Source of the DNA: Blastococcus fimeti
Lineage (GTDB): Bacteria > Actinomycetota > Actinomycetes > Mycobacteriales > Geodermatophilaceae
Assembly (NCBI GenBank): GCA_900102115.1
Contig: FNAW01000004.1
Span: 1 to 64,000 of the forward strand
Length of the DNA: 64,000 nt
Direction of reading: 5' to 3'
The notes under the pieces were generated by a model. The model did no database searches. It was not told the DNA's origin and was given only the letters and a program-made list of their open reading frames with translations. Shown here one piece after another: positions 34,306-46,038 of this stretch. Position numbers and translations under genes: made by a program. Each line of letters starts with the position of its first letter. Position 1 is the first letter of the stretch.

Positions 34306-35355
34306 GTGTCGCTGCCCGTTCCCGAAGGCCCCGTCTCCTCGAGCGGGCGCGCCTTCTCCGCCGACCGCCCCGCCCCCGACCGCAACCTGGCCCTCGAGCT
34401 GGTGCGGGTCACCGAGGCGGCGGCGATGGCGGCCGGGCGCTGGGTCGGACGCGGTGACAAGAACGGCGGCGACGGCGCCGCGGTCGACGCGATGCGCGCG
34501 CTCATCGGCACGGTGAGCATGAAGGGCGTCGTCGTCATCGGGGAGGGCGAGAAAGACGAGGCCCCGATGCTCTACAACGGCGAGCAGGTCGGCGACGGCC
34601 ACGGTCCCGAGTGCGACGTCGCCGTCGACCCGATCGACGGCACCACGCTGATGGCCAAGGGCATGCCCAACGCGATCGCCGTGATGGCGGTGGCCGACCG
34701 CGGCGCCATGTACGACCCGTCGGCGGTCTTCTACATGGAGAAGCTGGCCACCGGACCGGCCGCGGCCGACGTCGTCGACATCACCGTGCCTGTCGCGGAG
34801 AACATCCGTCGCGTCGCGAAGGCGAAGAAGAGCTCGGTCGGTGACGTCACCGTCTGCATCCTCGACCGGCCGCGGCACGCCCAGCTCGTCGACGAGGTGC
34901 GCGCCGCCGGCGCCCGCATCAAGTTCATCACCGACGGCGACGTCGCCAGCGCGATCGCCGCCGCCCGCGAGGGCACCGGCGTCGACCTGATCCTCGGCAT
35001 CGGCGGCACGCCGGAGGGCATCATCGCGGCCTGCGCGCTCAAGTGCATGGGCGGCTCGTTCCAGGGCCGCCTCTGGCCGAAGGACGACGAGGAGCGTCAG
35101 AAGGCCCTCGACGCCGGCCACGACCTCGACCGCGTGCTGCACATCGACGACCTGGTGCGCGGCGACGTCTTCTTCGTCGCCACCGGCATCACCGACGGCG
35201 AGCTGCTGCGCGGGGTCCAGTACCGCTCGGGCGGCTGCACCACGCAGTCGCTGGTCATGCGCTCGAAGTCGGGCACGATCCGCTCGATCGAGAGCCTGCA
35301 CTCGCTGGAGAAGCTGCGCGCCTACTCCGCGGTGCCCTTCGACCGGGAGCCGTAG
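34306..35355 (+). CDS. glpX: Fructose-1,6-bisphosphatase class II
   Basis: 349 residues. Hydrolyses FBP to F6P in gluconeogenesis. Metal-binding motifs [15 protein letters not shown] and [12 protein letters not shown], plus [32 protein letters not shown] and the substrate motif [18 protein letters not shown] start with AGGAGG at ideal spacing. Its 3' end overlaps the DUF1707 gene by 34 bp. Confidence 0.96.
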   Translation: MSLPVPEGPVSSSGRAFSADRPAPDRNLALELVRVTEAAAMAAGRWVGRGDKNGGDGAAVDAMRALIGTVSMKGVVVIGEGEKDEAPMLYNGEQVGDGHGPECDVAVDPIDGTTLMAKGMPNAIAVMAVADRGAMYDPSAVFYMEKLATGPAAADVVDITVPVAENIRRVAKAKKSSVGDVTVCILDRPRHAQLVDEVRAAGARIKFITDGDVASAIAAAREGTGVDLILGIGGTPEGIIAACALKCMGGSFQGRLWPKDDEERQKALDAGHDLDRVLHIDDLVRGDVFFVATGITDGELLRGVQYRSGGCTTQSLVMRSKSGTIRSIESLHSLEKLRAYSAVPFDREP

Positions 35356-35981
35356 GCGATCCGCTCCATGACCTGACGCCAGCGGCTGGCCGACTCCCCC
35401 GGCGCCAGGCTGCGCAGCTTCAGGTCGCCGAACACGGTGCGGGCGTGGACGACGATCCGCGGGGTGCCCGCCACCCGCGGCACCGGTGCCAGGGAGACCT
35501 TCCGGTCGCCGAACACCGTGCGGCCCTGGATCTGGGCGTCCACGCCCTCGGCGACGACGACGTCGATGTCGCCGAAGAACGAGGTCAGGTACAGGTCGAG
35601 CCGGTCGGCGCTGGTGCGGAGCCCCCGCAGGTCCGTCCGCACGTCGCCGAAGACCGTGGACGCCCGCAGCGGCACGGTGGGTCCGGCGAGCGTGATGTCC
35701 CCGAAGACGCTCGTCTGCACCTCCGGCGCCCGGCTGCCGACGATCTCCACCGCCGGCTCCGCCGGCAGGTCGGCCACCAGGACGGCGAGCTCGGCGGTGG
35801 TCACCGCCGCGTACGCGGCGGTGACCCGCTGACCGAACTCGTCGAGGTCCAGGCGCCCCTCGGCCAGCGCCTGCTGGAGCCGGGCGACCAGCGCCTCCCG
35901 GTCGCCGTCGGAGGCGCGCACGCCCGGCGTCCCCGGGCCGTCGGGGCCGGGTACGGACGGCAGTTCTGCGTCGGTGGGCAC
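35322..35981 (-). CDS. DUF1707 / LiaF-C-like protein
   Basis: About 219 residues. DUF1707 ([53 protein letters not shown]) is followed by a beta-helical cell-wall-active-antibiotic-response domain with repeated [ST]VFGD motifs (SVFGDI, TVFGDV, SFFGDI, TVFGDR, TVFGDL). GTG at 35981 follows TACGGT by seven bases (leaderless). Probably an envelope-stress or regulatory protein. Convergent overlap with glpX. Confidence 0.88.
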   Translation of the reverse strand: MPTDAELPSVPGPDGPGTPGVRASDGDREALVARLQQALAEGRLDLDEFGQRVTAAYAAVTTAELAVLVADLPAEPAVEIVGSRAPEVQTSVFGDITLAGPTVPLRASTVFGDVRTDLRGLRTSADRLDLYLTSFFGDIDVVVAEGVDAQIQGRTVFGDRKVSLAPVPRVAGTPRIVVHARTVFGDLKLRSLAPGESASRWRQVMERIAYGSRSKGTAE

Positions 35982-36031
35982 CCGTCCGACCGTAGCCGAA
36001 CGGTCCGGGTCGGGGACCCCTCCGGAGCCGG

Positions 36032-36709
36032 TCAGCTGGCCGGCGGGAAGGCGTCCATGCAGTAGACCTGGCGTGCGTCGGTGTTGGACTGGCGCCCGGC
36101 GCAGCTGCCGCCGTACAGCTCGTAGGCCGAACCCAGCGGCGACTCGTTGAACAGGTCGTCGCAGGCCTGCATGTCGCCGTCGTGGCAGTCCTCGGCGTAG
36201 CCGTCGAGCTCGGGGTCGTCGCCCAGGCCCTCGGGGTCCGACGTCGCATCGGGGATCCCGGCGCCGCTCCCCCCGCCGTCGTCGGACCGGAGGCCGACGA
36301 CCAGGGCCACGGCGAGCGCCACGACGACCACCGCGACGGCGGTGACCACGGCGACGAGGGTCTTCCTGCTCATCGCCGGAGCGGGCCGCTGGGCCGGCGC
36401 CCACGGCGGGACCGCACCGCCGGGCTGCCCGTGGGGCGGTTGACCGTAGGGCGCCTGACCGTAGGGCGCCTGACCGTAGGGCGCCTGGCCGTACGGGGGC
36501 TGCTGCCCGTACGGGGGCTGCTGCTGCCCGTAGGACGGCTGGCCGTACGGAGGCTGGCCGTAGGGCGGCTGGCCGTAGGCAGGCTGGCCGTACGGGGGCT
36601 GGGACGGCCCGGCCGCGAACTGCTGCCCCGGTGCGCGGGAGGCATCCTCGGCCGCGCCTCCGCCTCCGGGGTCGGACTCACCCGGGGGTGGGTACGGCGG
36701 CTGCGACAT
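36032..36709 (-). CDS. Proline/tyrosine-repeat single-pass membrane protein
   Basis: 225 residues. Residues 1-125 are a low-complexity cytosolic tail with about ten [10 protein letters not shown]-type repeats. One TM helix follows ([24 protein letters not shown]). The extracytoplasmic domain of about 65 residues has four cysteines ([31 protein letters not shown]...YCMD) likely forming two disulfides. This matches small actinobacterial DUF4190-like proteins of unknown function. ATG with GAGGAG upstream. Confidence 0.8.
   Translation of the reverse strand: MSQPPYPPPGESDPGGGGAAEDASRAPGQQFAAGPSQPPYGQPAYGQPPYGQPPYGQPSYGQQQPPYGQQPPYGQAPYGQAPYGQAPYGQPPHGQPGGAVPPWAPAQRPAPAMSRKTLVAVVTAVAVVVVALAVALVVGLRSDDGGGSGAGIPDATSDPEGLGDDPELDGYAEDCHDGDMQACDDLFNESPLGSAYELYGGSCAGRQSNTDARQVYCMDAFPPAS
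36430..36600. repeat. In-frame tandem repeats encoding PYGQ(P/A)
   Basis: Imperfect 15-bp units (GTAGGGCGCCTGACC-like) encode the proline/tyrosine repeats. Prone to slippage and length variation. Confidence 0.7.
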
Positions 36710-36843
36710 CGGAACTCCTCGGTCAGGGCACGGACAGCTCACTGGATGCTAGGGGCTGGTCCCCGGCGCACCGGCCAGGCGGACACCCCGGCCGCCGTTA
36801 CGCTCCGGCCCACAGTCACCACTGCGTCGGAAGTGCGGTGTTC

Positions 36844-37533
36844 ATGGGCAACGACATCCATCCCACCGCGGTCATCGAGGGCGACGTGCAGCTCGGGGAC
36901 CGCAACGTCATCGGTCCGTACTGCCACCTGCGTGGCCCGCTCGTCATGGGCGACGACAACCTGCTGTCCTCCCACGTGTGCATCGGGCTGCCGGGTCAGG
37001 ACACCCGCGATCCCCGCTACGACGACTCCACCAAACGAGTCGCCATCGGCAGCCGCAACACGATCCGCGAGTTCACCTCGGTGCAGAAGGGCTGCTACGA
37101 GGACGTCACCTCCATCGGCGACGACGTGTTCCTGATGCAGAGCGTCCACGTACCCCACGACGCGCACCTGGAGGACCACGTGGTCCTCACGCCCATGGTC
37201 GCGCTGGCCGGCCTGGTCCGGGTGCTCCGGGGCGCCAACCTGGCGCTCGGGAGCGGCGTCGTCCAGGACCTCGTCATCGGCCACTACTCGATCGTGGCCG
37301 CCGGAGCCGTGGCCCGCCGGCACGTACGGCCGTTCACCCGCTCGATCCCCGGCAAGCCGGACAGCGTCAACGACTACGCGGTCGAGAAGTTCGGGTTCGC
37401 CGAGCACGCGGCGGACATCGCGGCGTACGTCCTCGAGGACCTGACCCCGGCCGACGGCCCCGTGCGGGACGTGATCGAGCAGTACGAGGGCGCCGTGCAG
37501 GACCGGGACCGCTCTCGCCGGCGCCGGGGCTGA
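36844..37533 (+). CDS. LpxA-like left-handed beta-helix acyltransferase
   Basis: 229 residues of hexapeptide repeats (IHPTAVIEGDVQLGDRNVIGPYCHLRGPLVMGDDNLLSSHVCIG) with LpxA-specific blocks: NTIREFTSVQKG, a catalytic-His-like VHVPHDAHLEDHVVLTP, IVAAGAVARRHVRPFTRSIPGKP. LpxA acylates UDP-GlcNAc for lipid A, which actinobacteria lack, so this probably N- or O-acylates a nucleotide sugar for surface glycans. ATG follows the divergent proline-repeat gene. Confidence 0.8.
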   Translation: MGNDIHPTAVIEGDVQLGDRNVIGPYCHLRGPLVMGDDNLLSSHVCIGLPGQDTRDPRYDDSTKRVAIGSRNTIREFTSVQKGCYEDVTSIGDDVFLMQSVHVPHDAHLEDHVVLTPMVALAGLVRVLRGANLALGSGVVQDLVIGHYSIVAAGAVARRHVRPFTRSIPGKPDSVNDYAVEKFGFAEHAADIAAYVLEDLTPADGPVRDVIEQYEGAVQDRDRSRRRRG

Positions 37534-37604
37534 GCGCGACCTCCGCCGGGGGTGTCTAGGGTCGCTGGCGGAGCACTGACACACCACCACACCGGGAGCG
37601 CACC

Positions 37605-38999
<1,395 letters not shown>

Positions 39000-39012
39000 C
39001 CGCCGCCGGAGG

Positions 39013-39040
39013 TCCGGGTCGGACTGCGAACTGCCGATGA
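39013..39040 (+). promoter_or_regulatory. FliA/WhiG-type promoter candidate before the sugar cassette
   Basis: GCCGATGA at 39033-39040 with TCCG 16 bases upstream. The nine-base TGCCGATGA is identical to sequences before the flagellar glycosyltransferase (57364) and flgB (58779). The -35 is weak. It overlaps the ATG used below. Confidence 0.4.
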
Positions 39041-39564
39041 CGGGGGGCGTGCCTCCCTTCGAACGACGTTCCTCCGGCCCGGGTCGCCGGACGACGGACT
39101 GGAATCCGCTCCCGGCGGGCAACGCTGCGGGCTGCCGGATCGTCGACCTGCCCCGGATCACCGACCCTCGCGGCAACCTGACCATGATCGAGGGTGGCGA
39201 CCACGTGCCCTTCGACATCGCCCGGGTCTACTACCTCTACGACGTCCCGGGGGGTGAGTCCCGGGGAGGCCACGGGCACCACGATCTCCAGCAGCTGATC
39301 ATCGCGGCATCGGGCAGCTTCGACGTCGTGGTCGACGACGGCACCGGGACCGCCCGCTTCCACCTGAACCGCTCGTACCACGGGCTGTACGTCCCCCGGC
39401 TGACCTGGCGGGAGCTCGGGAACTTCTCCTCCGGCAGCGTCTGCCTGGTCATGGCATCCCTGCCCTACGCGGAGGACGACTACTACCGGGACTACGACGA
39501 GTTCGTCGCCGCGCGCCGGGCCGCCGAGGCGGCCGGCGAGGTGACCGTCCCGTCGGCAGCGTGA
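39037..39564 (+). CDS. WxcM/FdtA-like dTDP-sugar 3,4-ketoisomerase (cupin)
   Basis: 175 residues. The core (from about residue 33) is CRIVDLPRITDPRGNLTMIEGGDHVPFDIARVYYLYDVPGGESRGGHGHHDLQQLIIAASGSFDVVVDDG, the FdtA/QdtA/WxcM-C cupin with its HGHH catalytic motif. It converts dTDP-4-keto-6-deoxyglucose to the 3-keto isomer before transamination. ATG 39037 overlaps a FliA-like -10; if that promoter is real the true start is probably GTG 39049 (leaderless). Coupled to the aminotransferase by a 4-bp overlap. Confidence 0.88.
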   Translation: MTGGVPPFERRSSGPGRRTTDWNPLPAGNAAGCRIVDLPRITDPRGNLTMIEGGDHVPFDIARVYYLYDVPGGESRGGHGHHDLQQLIIAASGSFDVVVDDGTGTARFHLNRSYHGLYVPRLTWRELGNFSSGSVCLVMASLPYAEDDYYRDYDEFVAARRAAEAAGEVTVPSAA

Positions 39565-40682
39565 CCGCGGCAGCGCCTGCCCCGCGCGTCCCGTTCCTCG
39601 ACCTCGCGGGCCTGCACGCCGAGATGCGCGCCGAGCTCGACGCGGCTGCCCTCGGCGTGCTGCACAGCGACCGCGTGCTGCTGGGCCCGAGCCTGGACGC
39701 CTTCGAGACCTCGTGGGCCGCCGCCGTCGGAGCCCGCTCCGCCGTCGGGGTGGGCAGCGGCCTGGACGCCCTGTCGCTGGGCCTGCGGGCACTCGGCGTC
39801 GGTCCCGGTGACGAGGTGCTGGTGCCCTCGCACACCTTCGTCGCCACGTGGCTCGCGGTGCTGCACGTCGGGGCGGTACCGGTCCCCGTCGACGTCCGGT
39901 CCGCCGCTGCCGACTGGGACCCCGCCGCACTGGAGGCCGCCGTCACCCCGCGCACCAGGGCCGTGATCCCGGTGCACCTCTACGGCCATCCCGTGGACCT
40001 CGACGCGGTGATGGACATCGCCGGCCGGCACGACCTCGTCGTCCTCGACGACGCCGCGCAGGCGCACGGCGCCCGGCTCGGCGACCGGCCGGTCGGCGGC
40101 CTCACCCACGCCACGGCCTGGAGCTTCTACCCCGGGAAGAACCTCGGGGCCTTCGGGGACGGCGGCGCGGTGACCACCTGCGACCCCGGGACCGCGCGCC
40201 GGCTCCGCTCGCTGCGCAACTACGGCTCCAGCGAGAAGTACCGGCACGACGAGGTGGGCTGGAACAGCCGGCTCGACGAGGTGCAGGCCGCCCTGCTGGC
40301 GGTCAAGCTCGCCCGGCTGGAGGAGCACAACGCCCGGCGGGACGCCGTCGCCCGGCGCTACGACACCGCGCTGGCCGGCCTGGACCTGGTCCTCCCCGAG
40401 CGGGTTCCGGGTACGACCCCTGCCTGGCACCTCTACGTCGTGCGCAGCCCCCACCGCGACCGGGTGCGCGCACACCTGGCGTCGCACGGCGTCGAGACCC
40501 TCGTGCACTACCCCGTGCCGTGCCACCGGCAGCCGATGTTCGCCGGTACCGGGCTGGCCGACCGGCACCTGCCCATGGCCGACCGGCTGTCCGGCGAGGT
40601 GCTCAGCCTGCCGATGGGCCCGACCCTCCGTCCCGAGCAGCAGGACGCCGTCGTCGAGGCGCTGCACGCCTTCCGCCCCTGA
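39561..40682 (+). CDS. DegT/DnrJ/EryC1/StrS PLP aminotransferase (FdtB/QdtB-like)
   Basis: 373 residues. PLP-dependent sugar aminotransferase. Conserved VPFLDLAGLHAEM start, GVGSGLDALSLGLRALGVGPGDEVLVPSHTFVATWLAV, DDAAQAHGA, internal Schiff-base Lys in SFYPGKNLGAFGDGGA, and GWNSRLDEVQAALLAVKL. Together with the ketoisomerase it would make a dTDP-3-amino-3,6-dideoxyhexose. GTG start overlapping the previous stop (GTGA). rmlA/rmlB are not in the window. Confidence 0.93.
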   Translation: MTAAAPAPRVPFLDLAGLHAEMRAELDAAALGVLHSDRVLLGPSLDAFETSWAAAVGARSAVGVGSGLDALSLGLRALGVGPGDEVLVPSHTFVATWLAVLHVGAVPVPVDVRSAAADWDPAALEAAVTPRTRAVIPVHLYGHPVDLDAVMDIAGRHDLVVLDDAAQAHGARLGDRPVGGLTHATAWSFYPGKNLGAFGDGGAVTTCDPGTARRLRSLRNYGSSEKYRHDEVGWNSRLDEVQAALLAVKLARLEEHNARRDAVARRYDTALAGLDLVLPERVPGTTPAWHLYVVRSPHRDRVRAHLASHGVETLVHYPVPCHRQPMFAGTGLADRHLPMADRLSGEVLSLPMGPTLRPEQQDAVVEALHAFRP

Positions 40683-40726
40683 CCTGCCACTGCCGCAGTC
40701 CCGGGACCCCTCCAAGGAGAGAACCC

Positions 40727-42043
40727 ATGTCCGAGCCACTGGTCAGCATCCTGATCCCGACCTACAACGGCGAACGCCACCTCAAGGCGGCGCTGCGCTC
40801 CGCGCGGGACCAGACCTACCGGAACGTCGAGATCGTCATCGGCGACGACGGTTCGTCCGACGGGACGCCGCGCATCGTCGCGGCGGCGGCGGCCGAGGAC
40901 CAGCGCATCCGGGTGGTCCGGCACGAGAGCAACATCGGTGCCCACGAGAACCTCCGCCGCCTGTTCGCGGACGCGCGCGGCGAGTACGTGAAGTACGTCC
41001 TGCACGACGACGTCCTGGCCACCGACTGCGTGCGCGAGCTGGTCCGCGGGATGCAGGACCACCCCGAGGCCACCCTGGCGTTCTCCCGCCGCTCCCTGAT
41101 CGACGAGAACGGCCGCCAGCTGGGCCTGTTCCCCGCGGTGCGCGACCGCGCGGGCACGATCGACGGGCTCACGCTGGGCAACGAGATCCTGACGTCCTGC
41201 ACGAACTCCATCGGCGAGTTCACCACCGCGCTGTTCCGCCGGGACGCGCTCGACCCGTCCTCCCTCTGGGAGCCCGACGGACGGCAGATCGACGTCGTCA
41301 CGGACGTGAAGGTCTGGCTCGAACTGCTGGCCCGGGGCCCGGCCTTCTTCACGCCCCGGACGCTCAGCCGCTTCCGGCGGCACCCGGGTCAGAACACGCA
41401 CAACCCGTGGACCGTGGCTCGCGGGGAGCGGGACTGGGTCCGGATGATCGACTGGGGCACCCGGCTGGGCTTCCTCGCCGACGCAGCGCAGCGCCGCACC
41501 GCGTACGCGACGGTGCTGCGGCTGGCCGGCGAACGGCTGTCCCACCTCGCGAACGACGCGAACCGGGGCCCCTCGCTGGAGGCGATCTTCCTCGCGACGG
41601 CGGCGCTCGTGGAGCTGGAGACCGGCGCGGCCGACGACGCCGACGGGCCGCTCTGGGCCCGGGCGCACGAGCCTGCCTCGCTCGGTCGTCTCACCCAGCA
41701 GCTCGAGGTCTGGGCACGGACGTACCCGGTCGCGCTCGCCGCGCCGGCGCTGGACCCGGTCGAGATCGGCGCGACGATCGCGGCGCTGCGGGCCGTCGCC
41801 GCGGCCGGGGTGGCCGAGAAGCTGGCGATCGCGGTGCCGGCTGCCGTGCTGGAGGCGGCGGTGCCGCTGATCGAGCAGGCGCTCTCCGAGGGGCCCGACA
41901 TCGACGTCGAGCTCGTCCCCTCGGACTCCCCCGGCGGTCTTCTCCCCCACCCCTGGCTGGCGGTCGCCCCGCGCGGTAGCCGGTGGCACCTCGACCGGGG
42001 AGCCGCCGTGTGGGGCTTCGACCTGGCCGGCAACGCCTCCTGA
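40727..42043 (+). CDS. Family-2 glycosyltransferase with C-terminal extension
   Basis: 438 residues. The GT-A domain (1-240) has VSILIPTYNGERHLKAALRSARDQTYRNVEIVIGDDGSSDGTP (nucleotide site) and a DxD-like HDDVLATDCV. The C-terminal 200 residues are helical and unassigned. AAGGAGA six bases before the ATG, 45 bp after the aminotransferase stop, so part of the sugar cassette. Probably attaches the amino sugar to a protein or glycan; flagellin is a candidate. Confidence 0.9.
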   Translation: MSEPLVSILIPTYNGERHLKAALRSARDQTYRNVEIVIGDDGSSDGTPRIVAAAAAEDQRIRVVRHESNIGAHENLRRLFADARGEYVKYVLHDDVLATDCVRELVRGMQDHPEATLAFSRRSLIDENGRQLGLFPAVRDRAGTIDGLTLGNEILTSCTNSIGEFTTALFRRDALDPSSLWEPDGRQIDVVTDVKVWLELLARGPAFFTPRTLSRFRRHPGQNTHNPWTVARGERDWVRMIDWGTRLGFLADAAQRRTAYATVLRLAGERLSHLANDANRGPSLEAIFLATAALVELETGAADDADGPLWARAHEPASLGRLTQQLEVWARTYPVALAAPALDPVEIGATIAALRAVAAAGVAEKLAIAVPAAVLEAAVPLIEQALSEGPDIDVELVPSDSPGGLLPHPWLAVAPRGSRWHLDRGAAVWGFDLAGNAS

Positions 42044-42123
42044 GGCGATCGGAGGCGGTGGGCGGGGAGCTCCGGAGGGGAACACCGGGCCACCCGACCG
42101 GGTCGGGGGTAGCGTCCTGGCTG

Positions 42124-43413
<1,290 letters not shown>

Positions 43414-43443
43414 CGGTGCGCTGACGAGGCCGCTCGCACGACC

Positions 43444-43480
43444 GGGCCGGGCCGGCTTCCCCCAGGGAGCCGCCCGGCCC
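43444..43480 (+). terminator. GC-rich hairpin after citrate synthase
   Basis: Inverted repeat (GGGCCGGG...CCCGGCCC) with a small bulge and short loop, 30 bp after the gltA stop. No U-run. Confidence 0.55.
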
Positions 43481-43559
43481 GATCCACATCCGGTGGGCCT
43501 CCCCCTACGGTGAGGGCCCCGCACCGCTCGAGCAGTCGCCCATCGAAGGAGGTCCGCCC

Positions 43560-43751
43560 GTGGCCGAGCCGCCCGGTGACGACGTCCTCGTCGTGCCGCC
43601 CATCCCGCTGGCGAGCGGCAGCATGCTCGAGCCCGAGGACGACGGACCACCCGTCCGCATCACCACCGTCGAGGTCGTGGTGTCCACCGAGGACGGCGGC
43701 CAGCTGCGCATCCCCCTGGTGCACCGGCACGGCGCCTGGTGGGCCCCGTAA
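43560..43751 (+). CDS. Small hypothetical protein (63 aa)
   Basis: Acidic 63-residue protein, MAEPPGDDVLVVPPIP... ending RIPLVHRHGAWWAP, no recognised family. GTG start with AGGAGG seven bases upstream (43547-43552) and a TACGGT -10-like box at 43505, so expression is plausible. Predicted beta strands (ITTVEVVVSTEDGGQLRIPLV). Confidence 0.5.
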   Translation: MAEPPGDDVLVVPPIPLASGSMLEPEDDGPPVRITTVEVVVSTEDGGQLRIPLVHRHGAWWAP

Positions 43752-43925
43752 CCGCTTCCTCCGGCGCTCACCCGTCCGAGCGCCATCTGCGAATTCACCC
43801 TCCCCCGCAGGGGTGAGACCGCCTCCCCCTCCCTCAGGCGCCCCATCCGGCACGTCGATACGAGGTCAGAGCCCGACTGCAGTCCGCAGGCGGGCCGGCC
43901 ATCGAGACCGCCGGGGGACGCCGCA

Positions 43926-45980
43926 GTGCCCGCACCACGCACGCCCGCCCGCCCCGGGGCCCGTCCCGGGGCCCGCCCGGCCCCCGGCGCCCGCGAGGCC
44001 CAGGCGGTGCGCGAGGCGATGGCCCTGCGCGAGGCGATGGCCCTGCGCGAGGCGGTGGCCCTGCGCGAGGCGGTGGCCCTGCGCGAGCTCGCGGCCGCAC
44101 GCCCCGACCTCACCCCCGCCCAGCTCGCCGCCGCCCGCGCCGCGCTGGCCGCACGGTCCGGCACCGCCCCCCGGAGCACGCGCACCCCGGCCAAGCGCCC
44201 CACCACCAAGCGCCCCTCGGCGAAGCGGCCGACCACCAAGCGACCTGCCACCAAGCGACCTGCCACCAAGCGACCGGCCGCCACCCAGCGCCCCGCGCCC
44301 GCGAAGGAGCGCACCGGGTCGAGCTGGCGCACCCGCGTGGGCGTCGTCGCCCTCGCCACCCTGCTCGTCCCCGCGCTCGTCACCGTGGTGCTTCCCGGCG
44401 CCACCACCCCCTCGGGCGGGCCGCTCGACGTCACGGCGCTGGCGCTCACCGCCCGCAGCTCGATGCTGGAGGCGGCCGACGGCTACCGCGCCCTGGAGCA
44501 GACGGCCACGCACCGGCGCGCCCAGCTCGAGGAGGCGCGCGCCGCCGAGCGGGCCGTCCGCGACGAGGTGGCCGCCGACCAGCAGGTGGTCGGCGCCGGA
44601 GCCGCGAACCTGTACCGGGCCACGCCCGTCGCCCGATACCCCGTGCTCGCCCTCGACGCCGCCGACCCCGGCACCACCTCCACCGTGCTCTTCCAGCAGG
44701 CGGTCACCGAGCACGCCGACCGCGCGCTCGAGAGCGCCGTCGTCCGCGCCGAGCGCACCGGGGTGGCGCTGGCCGACGCCGTGGCCCGCGTGGAGCAGGC
44801 CGAGGCCGCGGCGGACGCCGCCGAGGCCGACCTCGCCGTCGCGCTCGAGGAGATGCGGGACCAGGTCGACGACCTGAGCACCGAGGTGAGCGGCCGGCTG
44901 GCCTCCCTGGGGACCATTCCTGCCGCCGGCGAGCAGCAGGACCGCAACCAGCAGGCGCTCGCCCGCTGGCAGGGCTACCTGGCCCAGCTCACCGCTGCCG
45001 GCATCACGCCCCCCGCCGCCGCGGACCTGACCGATCCGGCCGACCTGCCCGACGGCCTCTCCCCCGCCCTGGACGCCGACGGGCGGCCCGTGCCCGGCGT
45101 GGCCTGGGCGGTGGTCGGCAACAGCCCGGTCACCGTGCTGCCGTCGGAGACCGTCGCGGCCGTCAGCAACGCGCTGTCCCAGCTGGGCCGCCCCTTCGTC
45201 CCCGGCACCACCGGTCCGGAGACCTACGACTGCGGCGGGTTCACCGCCGCCTCGTGGCTGCTCGGCGGCTACGCGCTGCCGGCCACCCCCCAGGCGCAGT
45301 GGGCCAGGGGCGCCGCGGTGCCACTGGACGGCCTGCAGATCGGCGACCTTGTCTTCCCCCCGGGCGGCCAGGACGTCGGCATCTACCTGGGTGACGGCGA
45401 CGTGCTGGGCGCCTCGGCGGCCACGTACCAGGTCGGCGTCCGCTCGGTCGCCGCCGGCTCCACCGCCGTCCGCGTGCCGGTGCAGCCCACCGAGCCGAAC
45501 GCGCCGCTGCCCGAGGGCGGCCCGACCGGCCCGTGCGGCGCGCCGCTCCCGACCCCCGGAGTCACCAGCCCGCAGTGGGGTGGGTGGGACAACGGTGCGA
45601 TCCCGACCGAGGCGCTGTGCCAGCTGGGCGTCCACCGCCACGCGCTCCGCTGCGACGCGGCGGCCGGCTACGCCGCGATGGGTGCGGCCTTCTCCGACCG
45701 GTTCGGCGCCGACCTCTGCATCACCGACTCCTACCGCTCGCTGAGCAGCCAGATGTCGGCGTTCCGCCTCAAGCCCGCCCTCGCCGCGGTACCCGGCACC
45801 TCGAACCACGGCTGGGCCCTGGCCGTGGACCTGTGCGGTGGCATCAACGTCGCCGGCTCCGCCGAGTGGCGCTGGATGACCGCCAACGCCGGCCGGTACG
45901 GCTTCGTCCAGCCGGACTGGGCCGCACCCGGCGGGGAGAAGCCCGAACCCTGGCACTGGGAGTTCGGCTACATCTCCTGA
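43926..45980 (+). CDS. Two-module peptidoglycan hydrolase: NlpC/P60-like plus D-Ala-D-Ala carboxypeptidase (VanY/M15)
   Basis: 684 residues. The cytosolic N-terminus has tandem (R)EAMAL repeats and KRPTT repeats. One TM anchor follows (about 138-160), then a coiled coil (about 165-330), an NlpC/P60-like domain (about 395-520) and a VanY/M15B domain (about 560-684). NlpC Cys436 is in TYDCGGFTAASWLL, but the usual catalytic His position reads QDVGIYLGDG (Asp instead of His), so this module may be inactive. M15 motifs are intact: SYRSLSSQM, SNHGWALAVDL (His628), EPWHWEF. GTG start. Confidence 0.85.
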   Translation: MPAPRTPARPGARPGARPAPGAREAQAVREAMALREAMALREAVALREAVALRELAAARPDLTPAQLAAARAALAARSGTAPRSTRTPAKRPTTKRPSAKRPTTKRPATKRPATKRPAATQRPAPAKERTGSSWRTRVGVVALATLLVPALVTVVLPGATTPSGGPLDVTALALTARSSMLEAADGYRALEQTATHRRAQLEEARAAERAVRDEVAADQQVVGAGAANLYRATPVARYPVLALDAADPGTTSTVLFQQAVTEHADRALESAVVRAERTGVALADAVARVEQAEAAADAAEADLAVALEEMRDQVDDLSTEVSGRLASLGTIPAAGEQQDRNQQALARWQGYLAQLTAAGITPPAAADLTDPADLPDGLSPALDADGRPVPGVAWAVVGNSPVTVLPSETVAAVSNALSQLGRPFVPGTTGPETYDCGGFTAASWLLGGYALPATPQAQWARGAAVPLDGLQIGDLVFPPGGQDVGIYLGDGDVLGASAATYQVGVRSVAAGSTAVRVPVQPTEPNAPLPEGGPTGPCGAPLPTPGVTSPQWGGWDNGAIPTEALCQLGVHRHALRCDAAAGYAAMGAAFSDRFGADLCITDSYRSLSSQMSAFRLKPALAAVPGTSNHGWALAVDLCGGINVAGSAEWRWMTANAGRYGFVQPDWAAPGGEKPEPWHWEFGYIS
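44009..44080. repeat. Four 18-bp in-frame tandem repeats
   Basis: Units at 44009, 44027, 44045 and 44063 encode (R)EA[MV]AL. The last two differ from the first two by A-to-G in the same codon, showing stepwise duplication. Confidence 0.85.
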
Positions 45981-46007
45981 CCCGGCCGCGGCCGGTCCTG
46001 GCTCAGC

Positions 46008-46038
46008 GGTTCAGGGGTTCAGGGGTTCAGGGGTTCAG
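46008..46038. repeat. 8-bp tandem repeat GGTTCAGG (x3.9)
   Basis: Perfect units at 46008, 46016, 46024 and 46032, running into the stop codon of the downstream minus-strand gene. A simple-sequence tract able to slip. Confidence 0.85.

Noticed and set aside
36430..36600. CRISPR-like array
   Set aside because: Repeats are contiguous 15-bp in-frame units without spacers, encoding PYGQ repeats.
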